Positions 16,573 through 25,885 are shown, numbered from the stretch's first letter. The stretch is DNA of 58,125 nt from an uncultured Pseudoflavonifractor sp. (GCA_904419835.1 CAJFTA010000009.1:1-58125), one strand, 5' to 3'. Translations and numbers: made by a program. The notes: generated by a model not told the origin, from the letters alone.

Positions 16573-17676
16573 TTACTTCTTCACGCTCCATTGCTCCAGA
16601 TAATAGCTTTGCAGCCACTCGGCGTTTTGAACAATGTCAAACCTGGCTTTTATAATTGTTGCACTTGTATCTGGCCTTATTTGCTCCGTTTCCAATATCT
16701 TGTCTGCCCAGACCGTCACATCATCCTTCAAGGAAATGCGGTGGATTAGTGCTGTAAGATCACAGTCACCGGGGATCTGACTGGAAATCATGCATGGAAG
16801 TCCAGAAGCTTGCGCTTCTACCAAAGTGACGGGCAATCCCTCATAAAGCGATGGAAAGACGAACAGATCCATTGCCTGCAGAAGGTCGGGAACATCGCTG
16901 CGGACTCCGGTTAGAATGACTGAGCCTCCAAGGCCTAAATCCTGTATTTTTTGCTCGATTTGCGGACGCAACTCACCATCACCTACAAGCAATAGGGTGG
17001 TTTCGGCGTTTTTGGAATGAACGGAAGAAAAAACATCCAGCAAGAAAAGATGATTTTTGGGGGGAGAAAAGCGGCCGACATGTCCGAGCACCAAATTTTT
17101 CTCCGGAATACGGAGAGCGCTGCGACCACGCGCTCTCTTTTCGGGATGAAATTGATAGGCAGATACGTCAATGGCGTTTTGCAGTATACAGAAATCTGCG
17201 CCGCCAAACATCCATCTTCCGGCATCCTCACCGCAGGCAAACAGCTGTGTCGCATAACGTGGAATAAACTGTTTATAGTAGAGCTTAATTAAGTATTTGA
17301 TATTTTTGTCCTGACTGCTGCTGTGGCTATGGGCGATCCTTACAGGGACGCCATTATGCTGCGCCGCCTTGAGAATGACCGAACTCAAACAGTCCTGATG
17401 GACATGGACGATCCGGTATTCCGGGTGGGATTGAAAAAACTGATTCAATGCGCGGCGGTACCCCATGCTCCAAGGAACCAGGCGGGGCAGGTGATAGATC
17501 TTCCCGCCAAGATGCTCTATTTCATCATCGTAATCTGCCTTTTCCTGTCTGTGCGTCAGGAAGTCAAACTGTACACGAGAGCGGTCCATGTGGCGGTAAT
17601 AATTCATCAGCATGGTTTCGAGCCCACCGCGCCCCATATAGGTCACAACCTGCAATATACGTATCGGTTCATCCAT
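16573..17676 (-). CDS. Family 4 glycosyltransferase (EpsF-like)
   Basis: A 367-residue GT-B enzyme: RILQVVTYMGRGGLETMLMN at the acceptor side, LVLGHVGRFSPPKNHLFLL at the domain junction and FVFPSLYEGLPVTLVEAQASG with E-x7-E at the donor site. It resembles EpsF of the Bacillus biofilm operon. The ATG follows AGGAGGTCTTGTCTT. It is the first gene of the minus-strand cluster that ends with the flippase, so the promoter should lie in the AT-rich region 17677-17900. Confidence 0.88.
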   Translation of the reverse strand: MDEPIRILQVVTYMGRGGLETMLMNYYRHMDRSRVQFDFLTHRQEKADYDDEIEHLGGKIYHLPRLVPWSMGYRRALNQFFQSHPEYRIVHVHQDCLSSVILKAAQHNGVPVRIAHSHSSSQDKNIKYLIKLYYKQFIPRYATQLFACGEDAGRWMFGGADFCILQNAIDVSAYQFHPEKRARGRSALRIPEKNLVLGHVGRFSPPKNHLFLLDVFSSVHSKNAETTLLLVGDGELRPQIEQKIQDLGLGGSVILTGVRSDVPDLLQAMDLFVFPSLYEGLPVTLVEAQASGLPCMISSQIPGDCDLTALIHRISLKDDVTVWADKILETEQIRPDTSATIIKARFDIVQNAEWLQSYYLEQWSVKK

Positions 17677-18218
17677 AAGACAAGACCTCCTAAATACAGA
17701 AGGCTTTCATACAGAGCCGGCTCATGAGGAGCGCTGCCAATGCCCGTATTCCGCCCGCCGCCACACCGACGGCCACCCGCCCCGGAAAAGGTGCAAAATT
17801 TTGTTGAACTGTATTATAACACTTCTTTCCAGAAAAGGCTATTCAAACATATCAAAATCGTCATTTTTTGGAGCTCAGACAGGGATGCGGATGTTGATAT
17901 ATGTTATCTTTTGCCCCGGGGTCATTAAATTGGGATTATTGCGCCGTCATTTGTCGGGTAAAGGGGGAATTGCAGTGCCTCCAAATGGCTGAGGAGGGGA
18001 GGTGATAAGAGGGGGCACGCAGGCGCCGGGCGGGCAGCAATGACTTGCAGAGCTTTTGGCGCCGGAATGCCAAATATAAGTGGCTTTTTGGGGCGCTTTG
18101 TGCTATGATACAGGAAAACAGCACAGAGCGGCGGAGCGGCCCGGAACCGCCGGAGCAGGGAGCGAGCCTGTGTCCAAGCCGCAAAACAGAAAACGGAAAG
18201 ATGGGAGGCCCCATATTG
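17677..18218. other. Intergenic region between divergent genes
   Basis: AT-rich stretch between the first exopolysaccharide gene (minus) and the hexapeptide gene (plus). A TATAAT for the minus strand is at 17813-17818, with only a poor -35 (TAGCCT, 17-bp spacer). A weak plus-strand pair (TGGCTT, 17 bp, TATGAT) is near 18080-18113. No gene is supported. Confidence 0.45.
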
Positions 18219-18884
18219 ATGAACATCACGATTCCTGAGCTGCTCGATCTGTCCCACACCATGGCGGGGGAGTACCTCAGCCAGTTCCAGTACCCCTGGG
18301 AGGCCCTGGACGGCATCAAGGAGCTGATTCTCTCCCTGGGCAGCCGCCTCTCCCCGGAGGAGTACAGCCAGCCCCAGGAGCACGTCTGGGTCCACAAAAC
18401 CGCTGTGGTGGCCCCCACCGCCTACCTGGGCGCGCCCTGCATCATCGGACCTGAGACCCAGGTGCGCCACTGCGCCTTTATCCGGGGCTCCGCGCTTGTG
18501 GGGGCCAACTGCGTGGTGGGCAACTCGGTGGAGCTGAAGAACGTCATCCTCTTTGACAGCGTCCAGACGCCCCACTACAATTATGTGGGAGACTCCATCC
18601 TGGGCTACAAGAGCCACATGGGCGCCGGTTCTGTCACCTCCAACATCAAGTCGGACAAGACCCCGGTGGTGGTGAAGGGAGAGACCGACATCCCCACCGG
18701 ACGGAGAAAAGTAGGCGCCATTTTGGGCGACTTTGTGGATGTCGGCTGCAACGCGGTCCTTAACCCGGGTACCATCCTGGGCCGGCACAGCAGCGTATAC
18801 CCCACCTCCTGCGTCCGGGGCGTCATCCCCGCCAACTCCATCTACAAGGACAAGGAGCACATCGTTCCCAGGCGGGAGAAGTAA
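18219..18884 (+). CDS. Left-handed beta-helix (hexapeptide repeat) protein, GlmU C-domain-like
   Basis: A 221-residue protein. After a 65-residue helical lead (ITIPELLDLSHTM), hexapeptide repeats run from about residue 65 to 205: VVAPTAYLGAPCIIG, CAFIRGSALVGANCVVG and SVELKNVILFDS. This matches the acyltransferase half of GlmU and related nucleotide-sugar proteins, without the nucleotidyltransferase half. NYVGDSILGYKSHMGAG recalls the acetyl-CoA site. The ATG follows GGGAGG. It may acetylate a sugar phosphate, but the substrate is not shown. It ends at a strong terminator. Confidence 0.75.
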   Translation: MNITIPELLDLSHTMAGEYLSQFQYPWEALDGIKELILSLGSRLSPEEYSQPQEHVWVHKTAVVAPTAYLGAPCIIGPETQVRHCAFIRGSALVGANCVVGNSVELKNVILFDSVQTPHYNYVGDSILGYKSHMGAGSVTSNIKSDKTPVVVKGETDIPTGRRKVGAILGDFVDVGCNAVLNPGTILGRHSSVYPTSCVRGVIPANSIYKDKEHIVPRREK

Positions 18885-18949
18885 CGGGCTGGGACCGGCA
18901 AACAGCAAAGCCCCGTGCGCTGGACGGGATACAACGGATAAGACAGGAG

Positions 18950-19009
18950 AGAGCCCTCACACCGACCCACCTGAAGCAGGTGACGGAGTCGGTGGAGGGC
19001 TCTTTTATT
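18950..19009 (+). terminator. Terminator with a branched stem
   Basis: AGAGCCCTC pairs with GAGGGCTCT, the next arm CACCGAC pairs with GTCGGTG, and a small inner hairpin (CACCTG AAG CAGGTG) sits at the tip. A TTTTATTTT tail follows. Confidence 0.8.
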
Positions 19010-19084
19010 TTCCCTGTCAGCCCGCATATTTCTGCTGCGAGGCCACATACAATGGGAGCAGAACGCCGGAGGGGAGGACACGCT

Positions 19085-19201
19085 GTGGCAGAACGGAATA
19101 TGCCGGGGGAAAAGTGTGCGTGGCGGATATTCCGCCGGTTCGACGGCACCAGGGACCCGGAGGCCCTGGTGCGGGCCCTTATCCGGGCCCACAAGAACTG
19201 A
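19085..19201 (+). CDS. 38-residue small protein before the recombinase
   Basis: A GTG start preceded by GGAGGGGAGGAC opens a 38-residue basic frame, from MAERNMPGEKCAWRIF to ALVRALIRAHKN. It ends 27 bp before the serine recombinase start and is well placed for co-expression. Short ORFs in front of clostridial recombinase genes are common, but no family is recognised. It could be a leader or a small regulator. Confidence 0.4.
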   Translation: MAERNMPGEKCAWRIFRRFDGTRDPEALVRALIRAHKN

Positions 19202-19228
19202 GGGATTTACACCGAAGGGGGCGGGGAT

Positions 19229-20773
19229 GTGGAGATTTGGAGCGCGGCGGGCTACCTGCGCCTGTCCCGGGAGGACGGGGACAAGGCGGAGAGCGACAGC
19301 ATCGCCAACCAGCGGGGACTGCTGGAGCAGTACATAGACGCCCATCCGGAGCTGCGCCTGGCAGGCTTTTACCAGGACGACGGCTATACCGGCACCAACT
19401 TTGACCGCCCCGCCTTCCGCCGCATGGAGGAGGATATCGCCCGGGGAAAGGTGAACTGCGTGGTGGTCAAGGACCTGTCCCGGTTCGGCCGGGACTACAT
19501 CGAGGTGGGGCGGTACCTGGAGCGGGAGTTTCCCGCCCGCGGGGTCCGGTTCATCGCCGTCAACGACCATGTGGACAGCGCCCGGGGCCGGTACGACATG
19601 CTGCTGCCCATGAAAAACATCTTCAACACCCAATATGCCCGGGATATCTCGGACAAGGTGCGCTCCGCCATCCGCACCAAGCAGGAGCGGGGGGAGTTTG
19701 TGGGGGCCTTCGCCAGCTACGGCTACCGGAAAGACCCGGAAAACCACAGCCATCTCCTCATCGACCCGCCCGCCGCCCAGGTGGTGCGGCGGATTTTCGG
19801 CCTGTTTGAGAGCGGGTGCGGGAAAGTCAGGATTGCCAAAATCCTGAACCAGGAGGGGATTCCCAGCCCCAGCGAGTACAAGCGGATTGTGGGGGAGCGG
19901 TACCGCAACGGCCGCAGGCTGGACAAGACCACCTACTGGACCTACGCCACCGTCCACCGGATTTTGCAGAACCAGATGTACGCCGGCAACATGGAACAGG
20001 GGCGGGAGAGCCGCTCCGCCATGCACGGCAGGGCCAGGCGGAAGGCCAGAGAGGACTGGGCGGTGGTGCCGGACACCCATGAGGCCGTCATCCCGCCGGA
20101 GCAGTGGGAGCGGGTGCAGGCCCTGCTGGGCAGGCGGACCAGGGAACTGAGCTTTGAGCAGAACCGGAGCCCCTTCGCCGGGTTTCTCCGCTGCGGCGAC
20201 TGCGGGCGGGCCATGGTAAAGACCAGAAGCGCCGGAGGCATCTACTACAGCTGCGGATCCTACAAGCGCTACGGCCCCGCCGCATGCAGCAGGCACAGCG
20301 TCTCCCACAGCCTGCTGGAAGAGATTGTGCTGGAGGACCTGAACCGGATGATCGCCGCGGTGGAGGACATCGCGGCCATTGCGGACCAGGAGACGGCTCA
20401 GGCCGCGCGGAGCTCCCGGGCCGGGCGGGAACGGCTGGAGGGTGGGCTGGAGCGGATCTACCGGCTGAAAAAGGCCGCCTATGAGGACTTCCGGGAGGGG
20501 CTCATCAGCCGGAGGGATTTTCTCCGCTATCAGGAGGACTACGAGCGCCAGGAGCGGGAGGCGGCCGCCCAGCTGGAACAGCTCTCCGGCAATGGGGAGG
20601 ACGGCGGCCGACGCCCCTGGGTGGACGACCTGATCCGGCAGGGGAAGCTGACTGCGCTGGACCGGGTCACCGTAGCGGAGACTGTGAAGCAGATTTTGGT
20701 TTTTGAGGACGGGCACATCGACATTGCCTATACCTTTTCTAATTCTGGTGGGTTTGAAAAATTACAGCGGTAG
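19229..20773 (+). CDS. Large serine recombinase (TnpX/TndX type)
   Basis: A 514-residue site-specific recombinase. The resolvase domain (1-150) has the catalytic Ser in GYLRLSRED at Ser13, VKDLSRFGRDYIEVGRYLE and FNTQYARDISDKVRSA. The recombinase domain (160-270) carries GYRKDPEN and RRIFGLFESG. The zinc ribbon shows CGDCGRAM and, later, two more Cys around YYSCGSYKRYG. A coiled-coil region follows at 370-460. All active-site parts look intact. Such enzymes integrate and excise clostridial elements and the skin-type elements of sporulating bacteria. Start is a GTG after a G-rich SD. It may drive the element that splits pdaB; that is inference. Confidence 0.93.
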   Translation: MEIWSAAGYLRLSREDGDKAESDSIANQRGLLEQYIDAHPELRLAGFYQDDGYTGTNFDRPAFRRMEEDIARGKVNCVVVKDLSRFGRDYIEVGRYLEREFPARGVRFIAVNDHVDSARGRYDMLLPMKNIFNTQYARDISDKVRSAIRTKQERGEFVGAFASYGYRKDPENHSHLLIDPPAAQVVRRIFGLFESGCGKVRIAKILNQEGIPSPSEYKRIVGERYRNGRRLDKTTYWTYATVHRILQNQMYAGNMEQGRESRSAMHGRARRKAREDWAVVPDTHEAVIPPEQWERVQALLGRRTRELSFEQNRSPFAGFLRCGDCGRAMVKTRSAGGIYYSCGSYKRYGPAACSRHSVSHSLLEEIVLEDLNRMIAAVEDIAAIADQETAQAARSSRAGRERLEGGLERIYRLKKAAYEDFREGLISRRDFLRYQEDYERQEREAAAQLEQLSGNGEDGGRRPWVDDLIRQGKLTALDRVTVAETVKQILVFEDGHIDIAYTFSNSGGFEKLQR

Positions 20774-20818
20774 GCGGCCTCTTCGGGTTTGGGAAGGGTC
20801 CGCCTGCCGCTGTTTTTT
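20764..20818 (+). terminator. Terminator overlapping the recombinase stop
   Basis: ACAGCGGTAGGCGG pairs with CCGCCTGCCGCTGT, followed by a T6 run. The TAG stop codon (20771-20773) is inside the 5' arm. Confidence 0.75.
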
Positions 20819-20907
20819 GTGTTCCGGCCTCTCAATCCTCCCTGGCCGGTGAAAAACGCCGGCGGGCGCCCGGGAGTGGAGAAACTGTAAATTGCAGATG
20901 AAATCAA

Positions 20908-20937
20908 TTGCCCGGCACAGCAGAATATGATTATGAT
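20908..20937 (+). promoter_or_regulatory. Candidate promoter for the regulatory pair
   Basis: TTGCCC and TATGAT with an 18-bp spacer, followed by an ATTATTATAAT tract. The leader to the regulator start is about 125 bp. Confidence 0.45.
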
Positions 20938-21063
20938 ATTATTATAATCAAAAAGAGACATAAAAATTCACAGAAGCGAGGCGAGCGTTCCGTTCAATAC
21001 AGGCTGACGAGATGTGCGGCGCTCGCTTCCCGGGAAAGGACGGGCACAGGGAAGGTGAGTAAA

Positions 21064-21769
21064 ATGTTCAATATTGCAGTGGTTGAGGACAATGACCAGG
21101 ACGCAAAGACCATCATAAATTCCCTGACGCGGTATGCATCAAAAAAATCAGCTGGAGTTTCGGATTACGCGGCATCCCGACGCGCTCAAGCTGATCAACA
21201 AATACAAATCAAACTATGATCTGATCTTTATGGACATTGAGATGCCCCATATGTCCGGCATGGAGGCGGCGAAGGCCATCCGGCGGATAGATCACGGGGT
21301 GACCCTTGTATTTGTGAGCAACATGGCGCAGTATGCCGTGGAGGGCTACGCTGTGGAGGCATTCGACTACATCCTGAAGCCGGTCAACGACTACGCCCTT
21401 GACCTGAAGCTCAACCGGATTATAGCCCACGTGGGCAGCACCGTGGGGGAGCGGATTGTGATTCGGACGGAAGGGGAGACCGTGGGCCTCCAGGTGCGGA
21501 AGATATACTACGTGGAGGTGGACGGGCACTACCTCAACTGGCACACCCGGGACCAGGTATACCGTTCGCTGGGGACGCTGAAGTCCATTGACCAGCAGCT
21601 GCCGGAGAGCTTCTGCGCCATCAGCCGGTGGCACGTGGTCAACATGCAGTATGTGCGCAGCGTGGTGGGCGACGACGTGCTGGTGGAGGGGGAAAAGCTG
21701 CACATCGGCCGGTCGTACAAGCAGAAGTTCCTGCAGGCCTATGCGGAATACATGGTAGGTGGGACCTAG
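21064..21769 (+). pseudogene. LytTR-type response regulator, frameshifted at an A7 run
   Basis: An AgrA-like two-domain regulator: receiver (FNIAVVEDNDQDAK with the acidic pocket, then LIFMDIEMPHMSGM with the phospho-Asp) and a LytTR DNA-binding domain (KIYYVEVDGHYLNWH). The ATG follows GGGAAGGTGAG. The frame breaks at seven A's (21141-21147); with six A's the protein reads RYASKNQLEFRIT and continues to the stop at 21769, giving about 234 residues. As written, the first frame stops at 21219. The cause may be a mutation, polymerase slippage that restores the frame, or a sequencing error. The sensor kinase follows 3 bp later. Confidence 0.8.
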
Positions 21770-21772
21770 ACG

Positions 21773-23065
21773 ATGGATGAATTTCTCCTGGTATACATTG
21801 AAAATCTGATGTGTTTCTCCCTGTTTTTTGTAAATTTTTCCCGGAAAAAGCATTTTACGGCGCGTTTTATCACCTCTGTGGGCCTGGGGGCGGGGGGAGT
21901 ATGCCTGATTGGCCGGCTGCTGTCCGTTTCAAACCTGCTGGTATTCGTCTACTACCTCCTCGAATTCTGCATGCTGCTGGCGATCTTTCACTTCTGCTTT
22001 CAGACCGGCTGGGAACAGGCGCTGGGTTGTGCCAGCGCCGGGCGCGCGACGCAGCACCTGATTTATCAGATTCTGCAGATCATCAGCCTGAGATTTGACC
22101 CGTCCGCATACCTGGACCCCAATTCCTGGATGTATTTTGCCGGGGCGCTCCTCTCCTATCTTCCCTTCTGCCTGGCCGTCTATCTGATCTTTTCCAGAAG
22201 GATTGGCGCCTTTAACATCGATTTTGAAACAATGGAATTTCGATTTGGGCTGGGCCTGCTCAGCGCGGTCATGGTGCTGATCTGCGTCGGAATCACCCGG
22301 CTGGTCAAAAGCGGCGGAGTCCGGTCGGAGAGCACCATCATTGCGGAGAGCCTTTACGCCATTATATGCTGTCTGCTGTGCCTGGTCATGCAGTTTGAGC
22401 TCTATCAGAAGGCCAAGCTGACCAAGGAGATTGAGATGGTGCGCATGCTGTGGAAGAAGGACAGCAAGCAGCTGGCCGAGCGGAAGGACACCATTGAGCT
22501 CATCAACATGAAGTGCCACGATATCCGCCACAAGCTGGAGGACTATCACCTGCCCATCACCGACGATGAGGAGAAGGAGCTCAAGGACCTCATCCGCATC
22601 TATGACCAGACCTACCGCACCGGCAGCCAGACGCTGGACGTGCTGCTGGCCGACCGGGCCCTTCTGTGCGAAAAGGACCACATTCAGCTGAGTTTCCTGG
22701 GGGACGGGAGCTGCCTGAAGTTCCTCACGGAGGCGGACGTCTATTCCCTGCTGGGCAACGCCCTGGGCAATGCGGTGGAGGCCGCCCGCAGGGTGGAGGA
22801 GGAGAAGCGCCAGATCAGCATGATTATCCGAAACAGCGGCGACCTGGTGTCCATCAGCGTGACCAACTACTACCAGGGGCAGCTGCACTTTGAAGAGGAC
22901 CTGCCCGTCACAACCCAGCCCGACACAGAGGACTTCCACGGCTATGGCATGAAGAGCATGCAGGCCATTGCCGGGAAATACGGCGGAAAGCTGAAGGTAA
23001 AAGCGGAGAACGGCGTATTTAAGCTGACGATCTGGCTCATTGACAGCAGCCGGCAGCCGGCGTAG
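21773..23065 (+). CDS. GHKL-domain sensor histidine kinase (AgrC-like)
   Basis: A 430-residue membrane kinase. Residues 1-215 hold six or so hydrophobic segments, as in peptide-pheromone sensors. MKCHDIRHKLED near residue 243 is the His phosphorylation box. LLGNALGNAVEAARR is the N box and FHGYGMKSMQ the G box of the HATPase_c_5 type. It starts 3 bp after the regulator stop, so the two are cotranscribed. The signal is unknown; no AgrD/AgrB pair was seen nearby. The genes downstream (secreted GH3 enzymes) are possible targets by position only. Confidence 0.88.
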   Translation: MDEFLLVYIENLMCFSLFFVNFSRKKHFTARFITSVGLGAGGVCLIGRLLSVSNLLVFVYYLLEFCMLLAIFHFCFQTGWEQALGCASAGRATQHLIYQILQIISLRFDPSAYLDPNSWMYFAGALLSYLPFCLAVYLIFSRRIGAFNIDFETMEFRFGLGLLSAVMVLICVGITRLVKSGGVRSESTIIAESLYAIICCLLCLVMQFELYQKAKLTKEIEMVRMLWKKDSKQLAERKDTIELINMKCHDIRHKLEDYHLPITDDEEKELKDLIRIYDQTYRTGSQTLDVLLADRALLCEKDHIQLSFLGDGSCLKFLTEADVYSLLGNALGNAVEAARRVEEEKRQISMIIRNSGDLVSISVTNYYQGQLHFEEDLPVTTQPDTEDFHGYGMKSMQAIAGKYGGKLKVKAENGVFKLTIWLIDSSRQPA

Positions 23066-23149
23066 CATTCGGCAGAATGCCGGGCGGCGGGCAAAGCTTC
23101 ATGCGCCGCGGCGACTGCCTGCGTGCAAGGCGCACCTCATCTGAGTTTT

Positions 23150-23191
23150 ATACCTGTACCAGTCCAAACGGGGCCGGTACAGGTATTTTTT
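23150..23191 (+). terminator. Rho-independent terminator
   Basis: ATACCTGTACC pairs with GGTACAGGTAT around a 15-nt loop, followed by TTTTT. It ends the regulator/kinase operon. Confidence 0.88.
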
Positions 23192-23334
23192 CGCCTCTGC
23201 CGGGATTTTCCGCGCCGGAAGGGAAGAAAACGGCCTTGGGCCGGGGATGGGAGGTGCCCGGGCACGGTTGATGCAGTTCGTGCAAAAAATCTGCGGCTTA
23301 TGCATGGTTTGCTGTTCAAAATGGATAATTCGCA

Positions 23335-23340
23335 TATAAT
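23335..23340 (+). promoter_or_regulatory. -10 box for the first GH3 gene
   Basis: A perfect TATAAT lies 47 bp before the start. The only -35-like hexamer (TTGCTG) is 20 bp upstream, which is wide; activator dependence is possible. Confidence 0.4.
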
Positions 23341-23387
23341 GTATTCGGCTCGAAATTGGCCATATTTATGAGGAAGGAGAGTTACAC

Positions 23388-25751
23388 ATGAAGAGAATCG
23401 TTCCCCTGCTGCTCTCGGCAGCCATGCTCGTCTCACTGGCGACCTCCTGCACCAACACGGCTGAGAATACCCCCAGTCCCAGCCAGACCCAGACCCCCGC
23501 ACCCACTCCCAGCGAGACCGCCATTCAGGACGGCTACATCCCCGCGCCCTACACCGTATCCAGCGAGGATGAGCTGACCGCCGAGTTCCTTGACCCCGTG
23601 TTCTATGAGAATGAGGACGGCCCCACCATCGGCGTGACCCTGCTGGGCGTGGTGGTTCAGGACGGCAAGTACTTCCGCGACCTGGACAACGACCAGGAGC
23701 TGGACGACTTTGAGGACTGGCGTCTGGACGCCCAGACCCGCGCCGAGGCCATGGCCGCGGCCCTCACCGACACCCAGCTGACCCACCAGGTTGTCAACGT
23801 TATGGCTTACAGCCCCAAGAGCACTGCCACCGCCGACGTGGTGGATGAGAACGGCGAGCCCGTCTGGACTCTGATGTACGCCCCCACCGGCGGTTTTGGT
23901 GGCGGCGACGACGAGGGCGCCACCAACATCGAGTGGCTGAACACCTCCAAGTCCCGCACCTTCGTGCTGCGCGCCAACCCCGAGACCGAGGTGGCCGTGT
24001 GGTTCAACAACGGCCTGGAGCAGTACAGCGAGTACGACGCCATCGCCAACGGCGAGGTGGCTGTCCCGTTCTTCATGTTCACCAACCCCATCGCCCACGG
24101 CCTGCCCAACTCTGAGGGCGTGGCCGCCGCCTCCCTGGGCGCGGGCAACGCCGACGCCGTGCTGGAGGACGCCCAGATGGACCGCCAGGTCATGTGGGCC
24201 AAGGGCGTGGACGGCCTGTACGGCCCCCAGATCGACCTGGCCACCGACCCCCGCTGGAGCCGCAACAACGGCACCTACGGCGAGCGTGAGGACATGAGCG
24301 CCGAGATCGCCGCCAACCTGGTCAAGGGCTATCAGAACGGCGACCAGGGCATGGTGGAGGGCAGCGTGCTCGTCACCGTGAAGCACTTCCCCGGCGACGG
24401 CGCGGCCTACAACGGCTTCGAGTCCCACGGACAGACCGGCCGCTACCGCATCTACTCCACCGAGAACTCCCTGGCCGACTATCAGCTGGTGCCCTTCATC
24501 GCCGCCTTTGAGGCCGGCGCCGCCGGCGTCATGCCCGGCTACTCCCAGCCCATCATCGACGAGCGTATCGCGCCCCAGTCCATTACTTACAACGGCGAGA
24601 CCTACGACATCCGCCTGGAGGGCCGCGGCAACGCCTTCAACGAGGACGTGCTGCTGTACCTGCTGCGCGAGGTTCTGGGCTTTGACGGCCTCATCAACTC
24701 CGACTCTCTGCAGCCCAACTCCCAGCAGGGCGTGGAGGACCTCACCAGCTATGAGCGTATGGTCCTGTTTGTGAAGTCCGGCTGCGACGCTGGCGTTATC
24801 AGCTTTGAAGATGCCACCGCCTCCGAGCTGCTGGATCAGGCCCTGGCCGCCGGCGACGTGACCCGGGAGGACCTGGAGCGGGCCGCCACCAACCGTCTGC
24901 TGCCCCAGATGCAGAGCGGCAACCTGGACAACCCCTACCGCGACCTGGAGGAGAGCGTGGCCACCGTCGACGGGGTGACCCCCCAGGTGGAGGCTCTGGC
25001 CGAGGAGATGCACCTGAACTCCATCGTCCTGATGAAGAACTCCGAGTCCGCCCTGCCCCTGAGCGACACCAGCGTGAGCGTCTATGTCCAGGGCTTTAAC
25101 CAGAACGACGACGCCGATGTCAGCGGCATGGTCTCCGCCCTGGAGGCCGAGGGCTTCACCGTTGTGGACGATTACAACGAGGCCGACGTGGCCTATCTGC
25201 GCGTGGATCCCACCATCGTGGGCACCGGCAAGAGCGAACTGGCCATTCTGGACCTGGCCGAGGACGTAGAGACTCCCGTCTATGACAACAACGCCAAGCG
25301 CACTGACGAGACTGCTCTGGTGACCACTGTGGCCAGCATGGATAAGTTCCAGGAGATCGCCGACGCTGTCCACGCCAACGGCGGCAAGGTTATCGGCGAG
25401 ATCAACGCCTCCAACGCCTGGATCCTGACCAACATGGAGCCCTACTGCGACGCCCTGCTGGGCACCTTCAACAACACCGACGACGCCATCACCCAGATCG
25501 TGTCCGGCGCCGCCAGCCCCACCGGCAAGCTGCCCCTGACCATGGTGGCCGACGCCTCCGTCATCGCCCTGGTTGAGACCGACCTGAACGGCGAGGTCTG
25601 GGACGTCTGCGTCTCCCCCAACGACGTGCCCGGCTATGTGAAGGACCAGTACATGGACGCCGACGTGCTGGCTGCCTCCCCCTCCGGCTCTTACGCCTAC
25701 ATGGATGCCGACGGCAACCTCTATCAGTCCGGCTTCGGTCTGAGCTACTAA
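23388..25751 (+). CDS. Lipoprotein glycoside hydrolase family 3 enzyme
   Basis: A 787-residue surface lipoprotein. The signal peptide ends in the lipobox SLATSC (Cys21), followed by a Pro/Ser/Thr-rich linker. The GH3 N-terminal barrel spans about 100-470: VDGLYGPQIDLATDPRWSR, then VKHFPGDGA and FDGLINSDSLQ, where the Asp is the expected nucleophile. The C-terminal domain (530-787) contains LNSIVLMKNSESALPL and ends LYQSGFGLSY. The usual fibronectin-like domain is missing. Family members remove beta-glucosyl, xylosyl or GlcNAc units. The ATG follows GAAGGAGAG. It is probably anchored outside the cell, trimming glycans for uptake. Confidence 0.9.
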   Translation: MKRIVPLLLSAAMLVSLATSCTNTAENTPSPSQTQTPAPTPSETAIQDGYIPAPYTVSSEDELTAEFLDPVFYENEDGPTIGVTLLGVVVQDGKYFRDLDNDQELDDFEDWRLDAQTRAEAMAAALTDTQLTHQVVNVMAYSPKSTATADVVDENGEPVWTLMYAPTGGFGGGDDEGATNIEWLNTSKSRTFVLRANPETEVAVWFNNGLEQYSEYDAIANGEVAVPFFMFTNPIAHGLPNSEGVAAASLGAGNADAVLEDAQMDRQVMWAKGVDGLYGPQIDLATDPRWSRNNGTYGEREDMSAEIAANLVKGYQNGDQGMVEGSVLVTVKHFPGDGAAYNGFESHGQTGRYRIYSTENSLADYQLVPFIAAFEAGAAGVMPGYSQPIIDERIAPQSITYNGETYDIRLEGRGNAFNEDVLLYLLREVLGFDGLINSDSLQPNSQQGVEDLTSYERMVLFVKSGCDAGVISFEDATASELLDQALAAGDVTREDLERAATNRLLPQMQSGNLDNPYRDLEESVATVDGVTPQVEALAEEMHLNSIVLMKNSESALPLSDTSVSVYVQGFNQNDDADVSGMVSALEAEGFTVVDDYNEADVAYLRVDPTIVGTGKSELAILDLAEDVETPVYDNNAKRTDETALVTTVASMDKFQEIADAVHANGGKVIGEINASNAWILTNMEPYCDALLGTFNNTDDAITQIVSGAASPTGKLPLTMVADASVIALVETDLNGEVWDVCVSPNDVPGYVKDQYMDADVLAASPSGSYAYMDADGNLYQSGFGLSY

Positions 25752-25791
25752 CTCAGTCCGTTTTCCCGCCCGGACGGATGTCCCGGCGGAA

Positions 25792-25834
25792 CACATGGGA
25801 CAGGCCTCGCCCATCTGAGGCCTGTCCCCATGTG
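25792..25834 (+). terminator. Hairpin after the GH3 gene
   Basis: CACATGGGACAGGCCTC pairs with GAGGCCTGTCCCCATGTG, with one bulge and an 8-nt loop; GGCTATTTT follows. It is probably a terminator, or a processing hairpin between two secreted-protein genes. Confidence 0.65.
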
Positions 25835-25885
25835 GCTATTTTCAAGTTATTCAACCGCAAATAAGTGCAAAAGGAGCGAATTGTC

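Noticed and set aside
23433..25814. 793-codon minus-strand frame opposite the first GH3 gene
   Set aside because: Same antisense pattern, low-complexity Val/Gly/His sequence.
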